The position numbers were made by a program, and so were the translations under genes. A model generated the notes under the pieces. The model searched no databases and was not told the DNA's origin. It was given only the letters and a program-made list of their open reading frames with translations. A DNA stretch of 30,799 bases from RGIG4608 sp045637205 (GTDB taxonomy: Bacteria; Bacillota; Clostridia; Oscillospirales; CAG-272). Shown piece by piece: positions 22,171-30,799 of this stretch (position 1 is its first letter; each line of letters starts with the position of its first letter). Location: NCBI GenBank assembly GCA_045637205.1, contig JAZTYY010000066.1:1-30799 (forward strand). The letters run 5' to 3'.

Positions 22171-24756
22171 ATGACGGATTTTTCAAAGAAAAGCTTAGTG
22201 GGTCTTACAACCGAACAAGCAAAGGAGTCAAAACGAAAGCACGGATCAAACAATATGACGAGAAAAAAGGGCAAAAGCTTTGCCCTTTCATTCCTTGAAA
22301 ATCTATTTGACCCCGTAGTTAGAGTTTTGATAATTTCGTTGCTTGTAAATATCCTTTTTACCATAAAAAGCATTGACTGGTTTGAAACGGGTGGAATAAT
22401 TGTCGCAATTCTACTTGCCACCACCATTTCAACCGTATCGGAGCATTCATCCCGTTCGGCATTTGAAAAGCTGAATTTGAGCACCAAGTCAACAGCGCGT
22501 GTACGAAGGGATGGTGAAATTATTCAACTCCCCGTCGAAGAAATAGTGGTGGATGATATAATTCTTTTATCAGCAGGAGAAAAGGTCAATGCCGACGGAA
22601 TTCTTGTGTCAGGCAAGCTATCCCTTGACCAAAGTGCACTCACAGGTGAAAGCAAGGAGGCTTCAAAATTCCCCACCGTATCAACAGATGACAATGCACT
22701 CTCTCCCGAATCGAAGCATTCGTGCCTTAGAGGCTCACTTGTATCCTCAGGAGAAGGTGAAATGCTTGTTTGCCGTGTGGGGGATAACTCATTTCTTGGT
22801 GGTATTGTCAAGGAATTACAACAGGAGGCTCGCGAAAGCCCATTAAAAATCCGTCTCTCAAAATTAGCAAAGCAAATCAGCATTATTGGTTATGGGGCAG
22901 CAATACTCATTTCGTTGCTCAGCCTATTTTCATCCATTTTCATCGAAAGTGAATTTATTAAAGAAATCATTATATCAAAGATAACCAATCCCCAATTTAT
23001 GATTGGTGAGCTTTTACATGCAATAACCTTAGGATTGACTGTAGTTATAATGGCAGTTCCTGAGGGCTTGCCAATGATGATTGCCGTTGTTCTATCATCA
23101 AACGTAAAAAGAATGCTGCGCGATATGGTGCTCGTTCGAAAATCGGTGGGAATTGAGGCGGCGGGAAGCATGAATATTCTTTTCACCGACAAAACAGGAA
23201 CTCTAACAAAGGGTAAAATGAGTGTTGATAAATTCATTTTGTCAAACGGAACAACGGTTGACAGCACAAACGAATTAAGAAAAAGCCACCCTAACGTATG
23301 GCAATCGTTTTGTGAAAATTCGGTTTACAACTCCTCAGCGCGCCTTTCAAATCGCAAAATACTAGGGGGCAATGCAACTGAACGCGCCTTGCTTGAAGCA
23401 GTAAAAAGCTCCCTAAAACCTGATTACTCAAAAATCAAGGATAAAATCCCCTTCGACAGTACAAATAAATTTTCAAGCGCACGCATTGAAAACAAACTTT
23501 ATCAAAAGGGCGCACCGGAAATACTCATTCCATATGCTAAAAGCAACGATTTCGACAAATATACAGTTGAGAGAGCGATATCACAGGCACAAAACGAGGG
23601 CAAGCGCGTTATTGCTATGCTCGAAAATGAAAGCTTTGTTTGTGCAGCCGTTATAAGTGACCCCTTGCGAAGGGAGGCGCGCCCATCAGTAGAAGCGCTT
23701 CAAGGTGCAGGGATTGACGTTGTTATGATAACAGGTGACGGAATTTTGACTGCAAAAAGCATTGCCAACCGTGCAGGATTGATTACCGACAAAAGAAATC
23801 TTTGCCTTGAGCATGAAGATATTGATAAAATGACCGACGAGGAGCTTTTGAGCATCCTACCGCGGCTTTCGGTATTGGCGCGCGCACTCCCACAGGACAA
23901 AAGCCGACTTGTACGCCTTTCCCAATCAAAAGAGAAGGTTGTTGGAATGACGGGTGACGGAATAAACGATGCCCCCGCCCTTAAATTGTCCGATGTCGGC
24001 TTTGCCATGGGAAATGGTTCAGAAGTGGCAAAGGATGCAGGAGATATAGTAATTCTTGACAACAATCTTTCATCAATAGTTAAGGCGGTGCTCTATGGGA
24101 GAAATATTTTTAAAAGTATAAGAAAATTTCTCGTTTTTCAACTCACCATGAATTTTTCAAGTGCACTTGTGTGTATGTTTGCTCCATTTTTTGGCTTTGA
24201 AACGCCAATAACAGTTTCTCAAATGCTTTGGGTTAATATGATAATGGATACTCTTGGTGGTATTGCATTCGCAGGTGAAGCTCCGAGAAAACGAATAATG
24301 AAAGAAAAGCCAAAGCGTCGCAACGAGCCGATTTTAAACGGATATATGGTGCATCAAATTTTTATTTCGGGCACGTTTTCTGCTATTTTTTCAATTTGCT
24401 TTTTAAAGCTTCCCTTTTTTACCTCTCATTTTAGAAAAAGTGAAAATAACATTGTATTACTTTCGGCATTTTTTGGACTCTTTATTTTCCTTGGAATAAT
24501 GCAATGCATCAACTCTCGCACCGACAGGCTAAACCTATTTAACGGTATTACAAAAAATCCCACGTTCATTTTGATAATGCTTTTGATTGCTACAATTCAA
24601 ATTTCTTTTATATACTTCGGGGGCATAGCGTTGCGCACCACACCACTTACGTTAAATGAGCTTATTTTTACTCTTGCCTGCTCCTCACTTGCAATCATTT
24701 TTGAATTCCTTCGCAAAATTGTTTGGAGATTCTCGGGACACACCGAAGGTTTTTAA
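22171..24756 (+). CDS. Calcium-translocating P-type ATPase (P2 type)
   Basis: An 861-aa cation pump. TGES (158-161) in the actuator domain, PEGLP (297-301) in M4 as in Ca2+ pumps, phosphorylation site DKTGTLT (Asp340), nucleotide-binding KGAPE, and hinge TGDGINDAPALK from residue 594 are all present. The C-terminal domain has six hydrophobic segments and MLWVNMIMDTLGGIAFAGE, as in PMCA/SERCA-like bacterial pumps. It should export Ca2+ using ATP. The N-terminal segment lacks a metal-binding HMA domain, against a heavy-metal pump. GGAGG precedes the ATG. Monocistronic, divergent from dusB. Confidence 0.92.
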   Translation: MTDFSKKSLVGLTTEQAKESKRKHGSNNMTRKKGKSFALSFLENLFDPVVRVLIISLLVNILFTIKSIDWFETGGIIVAILLATTISTVSEHSSRSAFEKLNLSTKSTARVRRDGEIIQLPVEEIVVDDIILLSAGEKVNADGILVSGKLSLDQSALTGESKEASKFPTVSTDDNALSPESKHSCLRGSLVSSGEGEMLVCRVGDNSFLGGIVKELQQEARESPLKIRLSKLAKQISIIGYGAAILISLLSLFSSIFIESEFIKEIIISKITNPQFMIGELLHAITLGLTVVIMAVPEGLPMMIAVVLSSNVKRMLRDMVLVRKSVGIEAAGSMNILFTDKTGTLTKGKMSVDKFILSNGTTVDSTNELRKSHPNVWQSFCENSVYNSSARLSNRKILGGNATERALLEAVKSSLKPDYSKIKDKIPFDSTNKFSSARIENKLYQKGAPEILIPYAKSNDFDKYTVERAISQAQNEGKRVIAMLENESFVCAAVISDPLRREARPSVEALQGAGIDVVMITGDGILTAKSIANRAGLITDKRNLCLEHEDIDKMTDEELLSILPRLSVLARALPQDKSRLVRLSQSKEKVVGMTGDGINDAPALKLSDVGFAMGNGSEVAKDAGDIVILDNNLSSIVKAVLYGRNIFKSIRKFLVFQLTMNFSSALVCMFAPFFGFETPITVSQMLWVNMIMDTLGGIAFAGEAPRKRIMKEKPKRRNEPILNGYMVHQIFISGTFSAIFSICFLKLPFFTSHFRKSENNIVLLSAFFGLFIFLGIMQCINSRTDRLNLFNGITKNPTFILIMLLIATIQISFIYFGGIALRTTPLTLNELIFTLACSSLAIIFEFLRKIVWRFSGHTEGF

Positions 24757-24773
24757 TCAATACATTATAATAA

Positions 24774-24797
24774 AAAGCCCTGCAAGTGCAGGGCTTT
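24774..24797. terminator. Bidirectional terminator
   Basis: 10-bp stem (24774-24783 with 24788-24797), loop AAGT, between the ATPase (+) and the zinc-ribbon protein (-). Confidence 0.85.
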
Positions 24798-24802
24798 CAT
24801 TT

Positions 24803-25663
24803 TTATATTTGATATTCGTAATTATTTTCTCCTTCGGCCTTTCTCATTGCCGCTTCTCTTTTTCTTTCCTCATCTATTCTTATGTTTTCCATTTTTATTG
24901 CTTTTTTACGGGCAAGGGCAGTTTCTCGAATTCTTTTATCAAATTTCTTTGCAATACCCTTCATAATCAATATTGCAACAAGAATGGGGGGTAACAATGT
25001 AGCAAAAACACTCAAATTGGAAAAATCACCTATTTCAACAGGGCGCATCTGTCTAATTACAATTGCATGTCCTGATGCAACACAAGCTTCAGCAAAAATC
25101 AGTATGACCATAAAAACCAAATCAAAACCGGAAAAATCTGACAAATCAATAACGGATTTTCTTCGATCTTGGCGAATTGAATCAGAATATTTTTTGCTTG
25201 ACGCTTCAAGATTGCTCAGGCCCTTAATTGATTTAACGAAAATAGCAATCGCGTCAACAAGTGTAATTACGAATAATACAATTATAGCAATAACCATTGT
25301 CAATGAATTAGAGGCATCCTTAACATTAATAAAATTGCTAAAATCAAACCTTGAAATATTCTTGCGAACTTGTATATAAATTGTACTTATTTCGCTAAAA
25401 TAAGAGAACATATCATAAGTACTTGATTGATAAATTGGCATAAATATTGCGATAAACACCATAGATATCATCAATATTGATACAACTAGCTTAAAGGTTT
25501 CAATTTTTTTAGTTTCTTCAATCGTCAACAATACCGCATCCTTACTAATTGTTTCAGCGCGTTTCTCTTTTTTTATGGATTTTGTATAATGTGACACCTT
25601 ACTTCCGCAATTGGGACAGTATGATACATCGCCTATTTCCTTTCCACATTTTCCGCAAAACAT
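24803..25663 (-). CDS. Zinc-ribbon membrane protein, function unknown
   Basis: A 286-aa protein. N-terminal zinc ribbon MFCGKCGKEIGDVSYCPNC (Cys 3, 6, 16, 19), a basic linker, then four hydrophobic segments (FKLVVSILMISMVFIAIFMP; SLTMVIAIIVLFVITLVDAI; DLVFMVILIFAEACVASGH; ATLLPPILVAILIMKGI) and a charged C-terminal helix rich in Arg/Lys/Glu that may form a coiled coil. Start 25663 is chosen because AGGAGG lies 6 bases before it. The type is common in Firmicutes and has no assigned role. Promoter at 25703-25731. Confidence 0.8.
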   Translation of the reverse strand: MFCGKCGKEIGDVSYCPNCGSKVSHYTKSIKKEKRAETISKDAVLLTIEETKKIETFKLVVSILMISMVFIAIFMPIYQSSTYDMFSYFSEISTIYIQVRKNISRFDFSNFINVKDASNSLTMVIAIIVLFVITLVDAIAIFVKSIKGLSNLEASSKKYSDSIRQDRRKSVIDLSDFSGFDLVFMVILIFAEACVASGHAIVIRQMRPVEIGDFSNLSVFATLLPPILVAILIMKGIAKKFDKRIRETALARKKAIKMENIRIDEERKREAAMRKAEGENNYEYQI

Positions 25664-25702
25664 ATTCATCCTCCTAAGCCATAAATAATTGCTTGCCTTT
25701 TT

Positions 25703-25731
25703 ATTATAACTCTCATAATAGCGCAAGTCAA
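25703..25731 (-). promoter_or_regulatory. Promoter of the zinc-ribbon membrane protein gene
   Basis: Minus-strand TTGACT (25726-25731), 17-base spacer, TATAAT (25703-25708). Confidence 0.75.
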
Positions 25732-25796
25732 GACGTTTTTGAATTAATCACATAATAATTAGAGATAATTTTCGTCATATCGTCAAAAAACAATCT

Positions 25797-25869
25797 ACAG
25801 GACACCGATTGGTGTCACCCAGATGGTTCACTTCGTTCGCAGAGCCCAGTCCGATGAGGGAGCGACGGC
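25797..25869. repeat. Rearranged tRNA-Cys/terminator fragments
   Basis: 25797-25816 repeats the terminator segment at 25878-25897, then jumps directly to ACCCAGAT (25817-25824), the tRNA-Cys T-arm sequence found at 25917-25924. Further on, CCCAGTCCGA (25845-25854) is the inverse complement of the tRNA-Cys T-arm stretch. CACTTCGTTCG (25829-25839) resembles CACTGCGTTCG (6057-6067) in the tRNA-Gln patch. No gene; with the tRNA it fills 25664-26120. Confidence 0.65.
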
Positions 25870-25907
25870 AAAAAAGACAGGACACCGATTGGTGTCCTGT
25901 CTTTTTT
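25870..25907 (-). terminator. tRNA-Cys terminator
   Basis: A perfect 17-bp stem (25870-25886 with 25891-25907), loop GATT, beginning right at the CCA end of the tRNA. Confidence 0.85.
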
Positions 25908-25980
25908 GGAGGCGCCACCCAGATTCGGACTGGGGGTAGAGGTGTTGCAGACCTTTGCCTTACCACTTGGCCATGGCGCC
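25907..25980 (-). tRNA. tRNA-Cys (anticodon GCA)
   Basis: A 74-base cloverleaf with encoded CCA. Acceptor GGCGCCA pairs with TGGCGCC, the D-arm is GCC/GGC, and the anticodon loop CTGCAAC gives GCA; the outermost pair of the anticodon stem is mismatched (A-C). T-loop is in CCCAG-TCCGAAT-CTGGG. Own promoter and terminator. Confidence 0.94.
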
Positions 25981-25998
25981 ATATTTTTGAACATATGG

Positions 25999-26027
25999 AT
26001 TATATCACAAACATAACCCGTTGTCAA
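25999..26027 (-). promoter_or_regulatory. tRNA-Cys promoter
   Basis: Minus-strand TTGACA (26022-26027), 17-base spacer, extended TGA-TATAAT (-10 at 25999-26004). Confidence 0.85.
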
Positions 26028-26063
26028 TAGCTTTTTTAATATATTTAGGCACAAAATATACTA

Positions 26064-26092
26064 TTGCAAGTTTTAATTCTTTATGCTATAAT
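26064..26092 (+). promoter_or_regulatory. Alkaline phosphatase promoter
   Basis: TTGCAA (26064-26069), 17-base spacer, extended TGC-TATAAT (-10 at 26087-26092). No clear Pho box was recognised. Confidence 0.75.
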
Positions 26093-26120
26093 ATATTTAC
26101 AACCTTTTTTGGAGGACGAT

Positions 26121-27524
26121 ATGAAAAAAATAATATCCATATTTTTATTCACAGCTATTATGCTTTCAGCCTTGCTTGCCTTTTCTTCTTGCACAGAGAA
26201 AGAAACTAAAATCCCAACTGCACCCACAATTAACGGCGCTTCCTTGAAGGATTACACTATAGTTTATGATATGCAGGGTCTTGATTATAACCAAAGAGCT
26301 GCTGAATACATTAAAACTAAAGCTCATGAAAAATACGGCATAGAGCTTGAAATCATCGACGACGACACCGACAAAAGAGATCACGAAATCGTAGTTGGTG
26401 AAACGTCAAGAGCAATCTCATCCTCACTTAATGCAGAAACCGAGGGCTTTGAATTCTCCATTCTCGCGCTTGACGGAAGTATTGCACTTGAAGGCGAATA
26501 TTTCGTTATTGCGGCAGCTGCATATTATTTTATTGATACGTATGCTTCAGGCGACGGTGAATCCGTTACAATCTCAAATACAGCCACAATTTGTGAACCC
26601 ATAACCAAAGAAGCAAAGAATTTCATCTTGCTCATTGGTGACGGAATGGGCGTTTATCAAACCTTAATCTTTGATTACATGGAAAACACCATTGACTACA
26701 GTGACGGTGAAGATTTCTTCTACGGATATATGTTCCCATACATTGGAACTGCAAGAACCAATTCCCTTTCAGGTGTTACCGATAGCGCAGCAGGTGGAAC
26801 AGCACTTGCCTGTGGCATAAAAACTTACAACGAATACATCGGCTTAGACCAAGATTACAAGCCCGTAAAATCATTGACTGAGCTTGCTCACGAGCTTGGC
26901 ATGTCTGCAGCAGTTCTTTCAACTGAAATTGAAACCGGAGCAACTCCCTCTGCCTTCTATGCCCACGCGGATAGCCGTCACGACCAAGGGGAGATCCTTA
27001 GAGAATCAATCAGAGCTCAAAAGGAATATGGAACAATTATCGACTGTGGCTTCGATTATTATACCGTTAAATACATGAGCACAATTGAAGGTCACATCGA
27101 AGAAGCTCTTGAAAAAGTATCCGAAAATGAAAACGGCTTCTTCCTTATGTACGAGGAAGCATATATCGACAAATATTGTCACAATAACAATATTGGTGGA
27201 TTGTTAAAAACTGTTACCAGATTCAACCAAGCAATTGCAAGATTCATGGAATTCGCATTCTACAATCCCGATACGTTCGTTCTCATAACAGCCGACCACG
27301 AAACAGGTGATCTTTATCCTGAAGAGGACGGAACCTTGGCTTATCATCACGATGACCACACATCAGCTGACGTTCTTATTTTTGCATACGGACAGGGTGC
27401 TGAATTGTTTGACAGAGTAAACATTGAAAACACTCAAATTGCACACACCATAGCATCAATGATGGGTGAAGACAATTTTGGTGATCAAATCCAATATCAA
27501 AGCTTGACGAAGCCAACTAGATAA
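26121..27524 (+). CDS. Alkaline phosphatase lipoprotein with an N-terminal GH20-like domain
   Basis: A 467-aa secreted protein. Lipobox FSSC (Cys24). Residues about 40-155 form an alpha/beta module (YTIVYDMQGLDYNQRAAEYI, then DHEIVVGETSR) like the N-terminal non-catalytic domain of GH20/GH67 enzymes. Residues about 165-460 form an alkaline phosphatase fold: metal-site GDGMG (173-177), nucleophile Ser222 in TDSAAGGTAL, and TADHETGD near the C-terminus. It should release phosphate from monoesters at the cell surface. GGAGG at 26111-26115 sets the start. Monocistronic. Confidence 0.9.
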   Translation: MKKIISIFLFTAIMLSALLAFSSCTEKETKIPTAPTINGASLKDYTIVYDMQGLDYNQRAAEYIKTKAHEKYGIELEIIDDDTDKRDHEIVVGETSRAISSSLNAETEGFEFSILALDGSIALEGEYFVIAAAAYYFIDTYASGDGESVTISNTATICEPITKEAKNFILLIGDGMGVYQTLIFDYMENTIDYSDGEDFFYGYMFPYIGTARTNSLSGVTDSAAGGTALACGIKTYNEYIGLDQDYKPVKSLTELAHELGMSAAVLSTEIETGATPSAFYAHADSRHDQGEILRESIRAQKEYGTIIDCGFDYYTVKYMSTIEGHIEEALEKVSENENGFFLMYEEAYIDKYCHNNNIGGLLKTVTRFNQAIARFMEFAFYNPDTFVLITADHETGDLYPEEDGTLAYHHDDHTSADVLIFAYGQGAELFDRVNIENTQIAHTIASMMGEDNFGDQIQYQSLTKPTR

Positions 27525-27532
27525 TTTTATAC

Positions 27533-27571
27533 AAAAAAACAAACCACTATAGTTTAGTGGTTTGTTTTTTT
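27533..27571. terminator. Bidirectional terminator
   Basis: 17-bp stem (27533-27549 with 27555-27571) between the phosphatase (+) and the LRR lipoprotein (-). Confidence 0.9.
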
Positions 27572-27577
27572 TGCGTT

Positions 27578-28579
27578 TTATTCACCTTGATATCCCCAAA
27601 CAACAGGGCTATCAAAATAGTTCCAAAATTCATTCCATCCGCTTGGTTGAGATGTAGCTTCACAGTAAATAGTAATTAAATCACAGCTTGAAAATGCATT
27701 CCATCCAACTCTTGTCACAGAATCAGGTATTATTATACTTGTTAAATAAGAACAACCAAGAAAAGTAAAATCACCTATTTCAATTATAGCATCACCCATA
27801 TCTATATCTACAAGAGATGTACAACTTGCAAATGCATGATTACCAATGGTTGTTACGGAATCGGGGATAATTACACTATTCAATGAAGTGCAATCTGTAA
27901 ATGCATAATCACCAATACTAGTAACACTATTTGGTATATCTATATTTTTAAGGGATGTGCAACCTTCAAATGTATAATAAGGAATACTGGTTATGGAATT
28001 GGGTAGATTCACACTTGTCAAAGAGCTGCAATATTTAAACACCGCACCGCCTAAACTCGTTACGGAATCGGGGATTGTTATATTAGTCAAAGATGAACAA
28101 CCTTTAAACGCACCATCCCCGATGCTTGTTATAGAATCGTGTATATTTATGTTTGCAAGAGATGTGCATTTTTCAAATACAAAATTGGGAAGACTGGTTA
28201 TAGAATTGGGTATCACTATACTTTTCAGTGACGTGCAACCGTAAAATGCACTAACACCAATAACCTTAACAGAATCGGATATTACTACACTAGTAAATGA
28301 CGTACACTCAAAAAAAGCATAATCCCCTATGCCTGTAACGGGTAACTGTTTATATTTACTTGGAATAACAATATTCTCATCATCACAAGTTCCAATGCCA
28401 ATAACCGAATAGCTTTTCCCATCTTGGTTTAACGCAAATTCTAAATTTGATTCCGGCTCGGCTGTTGTTACATCCACATTATTATAATTCTCACAAGATG
28501 TTAAAAATAACATTCCTGCTATCACTAATATTAACACTAAAACAATAGTTAAAATTCTAAACAAAGAATTATTTTTCAT
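27578..28579 (-). CDS. BspA-like leucine-rich-repeat lipoprotein
   Basis: A 333-aa surface protein: lipobox LTSC (Cys29), an acidic linker, then about ten LRR_5 repeats of roughly 23 residues with the consensus SLTSIxIPDSVTSIGxxAFxxC. The repeats differ mainly at variable positions. It ends with a short cap containing W and Y residues. BspA-like proteins are involved in adhesion and host interaction in some bacteria; here the ligand is unknown. Promoter at 28614-28641. Confidence 0.92.
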   Translation of the reverse strand: MKNNSLFRILTIVLVLILVIAGMLFLTSCENYNNVDVTTAEPESNLEFALNQDGKSYSVIGIGTCDDENIVIPSKYKQLPVTGIGDYAFFECTSFTSVVISDSVKVIGVSAFYGCTSLKSIVIPNSITSLPNFVFEKCTSLANINIHDSITSIGDGAFKGCSSLTNITIPDSVTSLGGAVFKYCSSLTSVNLPNSITSIPYYTFEGCTSLKNIDIPNSVTSIGDYAFTDCTSLNSVIIPDSVTTIGNHAFASCTSLVDIDMGDAIIEIGDFTFLGCSYLTSIIIPDSVTRVGWNAFSSCDLITIYCEATSQPSGWNEFWNYFDSPVVWGYQGE

Positions 28580-28613
28580 AAATCATCTTCCTTTATTGGT
28601 ACATTATATATTG

Positions 28614-28641
28614 ATTATAGCGCAAAGATAATATTTTGCAA
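28614..28641 (-). promoter_or_regulatory. LRR lipoprotein promoter
   Basis: Minus-strand TTGCAA (28636-28641), 16-base spacer, TATAAT (28614-28619). Confidence 0.65.
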
Positions 28642-28651
28642 CTTTTATATA

Positions 28652-30550
28652 TTACCAAATAATAATTCTCTTTTCGGGTGCAATATACATTTGATCGTTT
28701 TCAGTAACTCCAAATGCTTCATACCATTCACTAAAGTTTCTGGGAGGCATATTTGCACGAAGGAGTGTGGGGCCGTGAACGTCAACTGCCAAAAGAAGCT
28801 TGCGATATTCATCTCTTGCCTTTTGACACCATACTCTTGCCCAGTTGCAGAAGTATTCTTCATAAGAAGCCGTTTCCATCTTTGACATAATGTCAAGAGT
28901 TACGGACATACCGCCGTTGTCAGCCATATTTTCACTTACGATAAATGCGCCGTTTACCTTACCCCAAGGAAGCTCAATTCCATCGAACTGTTCAATCATT
29001 TGGTTTACCTTTGTTTCAAATCTCTTGAAGTCGTCCTCAGTCCACCAGTTATTGATATTACCGTTTTCATCACACTTTGCACCGTTGCTATCGAACGCGT
29101 GTGAGATTTCATGACCGATAACTGCTCCGATGCCACCAAGATTTTCACTTCTTGTTTGCTTCAATGAGTAGAAAGGAGGCTGCAAAATAGCCGCAGGGAA
29201 TGTAATATCGTTAACGAATGGGTCATAGCACGCATTTACCATGTGGCCGGGCATTGCCCAGTTTTCAGGCTCGGTAGGTTTATCAAGCTTTGAAAGTGAA
29301 TCAAGAGTTCTAATCTTATTCAAAGAGAGCATAATGTCGAAAAGTGAATCCTCAGCATTGAATACAAGCTTTTCATAAATTGCTCTTGCTTTGTCGGGAT
29401 AACCCATCTTAACTCCCATTTTTGAAAGCTTAAGAATAGCTTTTTCTCTTGTTTCTTCACCAAGAATTTCGTTTGTTTTGATGCGTTCCTTGTATGTATC
29501 AATAATTTGATATACGATTTCAGTAATATCCTTCTTTGCTTCTTCACCGAAATACTTATCACCGTAATAAATACCAACGGGCTCAGAGTAAGTGCCTGAA
29601 GCAAGATTATACGCAAACTTGTCAATAGATGTCATTACGGCAACACCTGTGATTGCGCGCATATACATGCCACCAAGCTCACGGAGCTCCTCTGAAAGAT
29701 ATGAGCAAGCTCTAAGAAGTCCTGTTACGTATGCCCAGTGCTTGTAAAGTTCAAGTGTTTCATCATTAAGCACGGATGAGAAGCCCTCAAAGAATCTAGG
29801 CTCTGTTACAACAACGGTTTCGGGAACGTGGCCAAACAAATCGATAAGAATTCCTTCAAAATCAACTGTCGAAAGCATTGCTGCAACGTCACAAGTGGGC
29901 ATGGGGTTGTACATTTCAACGTACTTTGACCATTCTTCATTTGTCTTAACAAGACCTGCAAGAATTTCGTCAAAAGCAAGAGTGTCGGCAATGTACTTTT
30001 CCTGGTCCTCAGCTGAAAGGTCAGTCTTTGTCATAAGCATCTTTGTTGCGTTTGCCCAAAGACCAAGAAGCTGTTCCTTTTGGGGAGCCATTTCAGGTCT
30101 ATAGTAAGTTGCATCGGGAAGAATAACACCTGCGCCCTGAAGGTAAACAAGGTGCTGCTTTGTGTTCTTCATATCAGTATCAACACCGATGTGAATAGGT
30201 GTGGGGATGCCACTAAGCATAAGTGTCTTATAGGATGCACTAAAATCCTTAAGATTGTTAATTTCATTAAGAATTGAAAGATTTTTAAGTGCAGGAGCAA
30301 TACCGTCAGCAGCTTTTTTGTCCGCATTCTTGGCAATTGCATAAAGCTCACAAGCGCGTTTGAGGTAGTCATTGGGATATGATTTATTTTCAGCCATAGC
30401 CTCAAACTCACCCATCATAATTTTTTCAACTCCATCAGCAAGCTGAGCAAATCCACCTGCTGTGGGCTTGTCATCAGGAATTACGAGTTCATCAAGTGTT
30501 TTTTGATTGACGAAATTATAAAGATCGTCTTGAATTCTAATATTTTCCAT
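28652..30550 (-). CDS. pepO: M13 family zinc metallopeptidase (PepO/neprilysin-like)
   Basis: A 632-aa oligopeptidase. The zinc site is HEISH (His480-His484) plus Glu540 in ENMADNGG, both M13 hallmarks; the N-terminal helical M13 domain with DDLYNFVNQKTLDEL and the C-terminal MPPRNFSEWYEAF also fit. It has no signal peptide or TM helix, so it should be a cytoplasmic PepO-type peptidase that trims short peptides. GGGAG precedes the ATG. Promoter at 30596-30624. The LRR lipoprotein lies downstream without a clear terminator in between. Confidence 0.94.
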   Translation of the reverse strand: MENIRIQDDLYNFVNQKTLDELVIPDDKPTAGGFAQLADGVEKIMMGEFEAMAENKSYPNDYLKRACELYAIAKNADKKAADGIAPALKNLSILNEINNLKDFSASYKTLMLSGIPTPIHIGVDTDMKNTKQHLVYLQGAGVILPDATYYRPEMAPQKEQLLGLWANATKMLMTKTDLSAEDQEKYIADTLAFDEILAGLVKTNEEWSKYVEMYNPMPTCDVAAMLSTVDFEGILIDLFGHVPETVVVTEPRFFEGFSSVLNDETLELYKHWAYVTGLLRACSYLSEELRELGGMYMRAITGVAVMTSIDKFAYNLASGTYSEPVGIYYGDKYFGEEAKKDITEIVYQIIDTYKERIKTNEILGEETREKAILKLSKMGVKMGYPDKARAIYEKLVFNAEDSLFDIMLSLNKIRTLDSLSKLDKPTEPENWAMPGHMVNACYDPFVNDITFPAAILQPPFYSLKQTRSENLGGIGAVIGHEISHAFDSNGAKCDENGNINNWWTEDDFKRFETKVNQMIEQFDGIELPWGKVNGAFIVSENMADNGGMSVTLDIMSKMETASYEEYFCNWARVWCQKARDEYRKLLLAVDVHGPTLLRANMPPRNFSEWYEAFGVTENDQMYIAPEKRIIIW

Positions 30551-30595
30551 AGTTTTCTCCCTTGTTCTGAAAATAATAATGACAAAAACATAATT

Positions 30596-30624
30596 CTTAT
30601 ACCATAATTATGCTGTTTTGTAAA
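30596..30624 (-). promoter_or_regulatory. Promoter of the M13 peptidase gene
   Basis: Minus-strand TTTACA (30619-30624), 17-base spacer, extended TGG-TATAAG (-10 at 30596-30601). Confidence 0.65.
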
Positions 30625-30740
30625 GAATGTTTTTGCTATAATTTGGCAAAGAGATACCGTTTTCTCCGGCTCGCAACAAAAAGTCGGTTTACACCATAAA
30701 AAAGCGTTTTTTACCAGTGGTTTTTTCTAATATTATCCTC

Positions 30741-30746
30741 TATAAT
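30741..30746 (+). promoter_or_regulatory. -10 box of the gene at the window end
   Basis: TATAAT 30 bases before the ATG; the -35 region is weak. The rest of the 225-base divergent gap shows only a small inverted repeat around 30697-30713. Confidence 0.45.
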
Positions 30747-30775
30747 GATGGTATCATTGATAAGGAGGGCTTTTT

Positions 30776-30799
30776 ATGTCGCAATATCATCGCTATCCC
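30776..30799 (+). CDS. Start of a gene cut by the window end
   Basis: ATG at 30776 after AAGGAGG (30762-30768), reading MSQYHRYP to the window end. Too short to identify. The strong RBS and a -10 box support a real gene. Confidence 0.6.

Overview
The window looks like chromosomal DNA of a low-GC, Gram-positive anaerobe of the class Clostridia, probably a gut-type uncultured lineage. This is inferred from gene content and signals; there is no rRNA to place it. Supporting signs are strong AGGAGG-type ribosome binding sites, near-consensus sigma-A promoters (TTGACA or TTGCAA, mostly 17-base spacers, TATAAT, often with an extended TG), Gram-positive lipoproteins, an ECF vitamin transporter S component, type III pantothenate kinase, and a sugar ABC importer without its own ATPase. 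Many convergent gene ends share one bidirectional hairpin terminator.

Layout. 1-181 is a cluster of small hairpins (repeat copy 1). 270-2473 (-) is a DUF1538 membrane protein with a tandem P-II-like protein. 2658-4588 (-) holds two tandem paralogous Gly-rich, two-TM proteins. 4879-5675 (-) pairs a Cys-rich protein with an S23/IVP four-helix-bundle protein. 5727-6210 is a noncoding patch with repeat copy 2, a partial duplicate of the tRNA-Gln 3' end, and tRNA-Gln(CUG). 6290-6901 is a divergent pair, a 56-aa ribbon-helix-helix protein and a DUF2493/SLOG protein, around a palindrome that overlaps both promoters. 7014-9861 has two SDR oxidoreductases and a split chromate-type transporter. 9909-12000 (-) has a membrane-anchored trigger-factor-like PPIase, rpmF and yceD. 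12091-12942 (-) is a DUF3737 beta-helix protein, divergent from a sugar ABC operon (13083-16469). A lipoprotein with an OB-like region follows at 16545-17285.

17331-18776 (-) pairs coaX with an ECF S component, which suggests pantothenate salvage. 18963-20009 is holA (DNA polymerase III delta). 20047-22054 (-) is dusB with a trypsin-like lipoprotein. 22171-24756 is a Ca2+-type P-ATPase. 24803-25663 (-) is a zinc-ribbon membrane protein. tRNA-Cys lies at 25907-25980 with a second patch of rearranged tRNA/terminator pieces. 26121-27524 is a secreted alkaline phosphatase lipoprotein, 27578-28579 (-) a BspA-like LRR lipoprotein, 28652-30550 (-) an M13 peptidase, and a new plus-strand gene is cut by the window end.

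Most genes are housekeeping or envelope functions. The least explained signals are the paired hairpin-cluster repeats with compensated base changes, the duplicated tRNA 3' pieces, the RHH/SLOG pair with its operator-like palindrome, the DUF1538 plus tandem P-II operon, and the Gly-rich paralog pair. No complete mobile element, CRISPR array or recognisable defence operon was seen.
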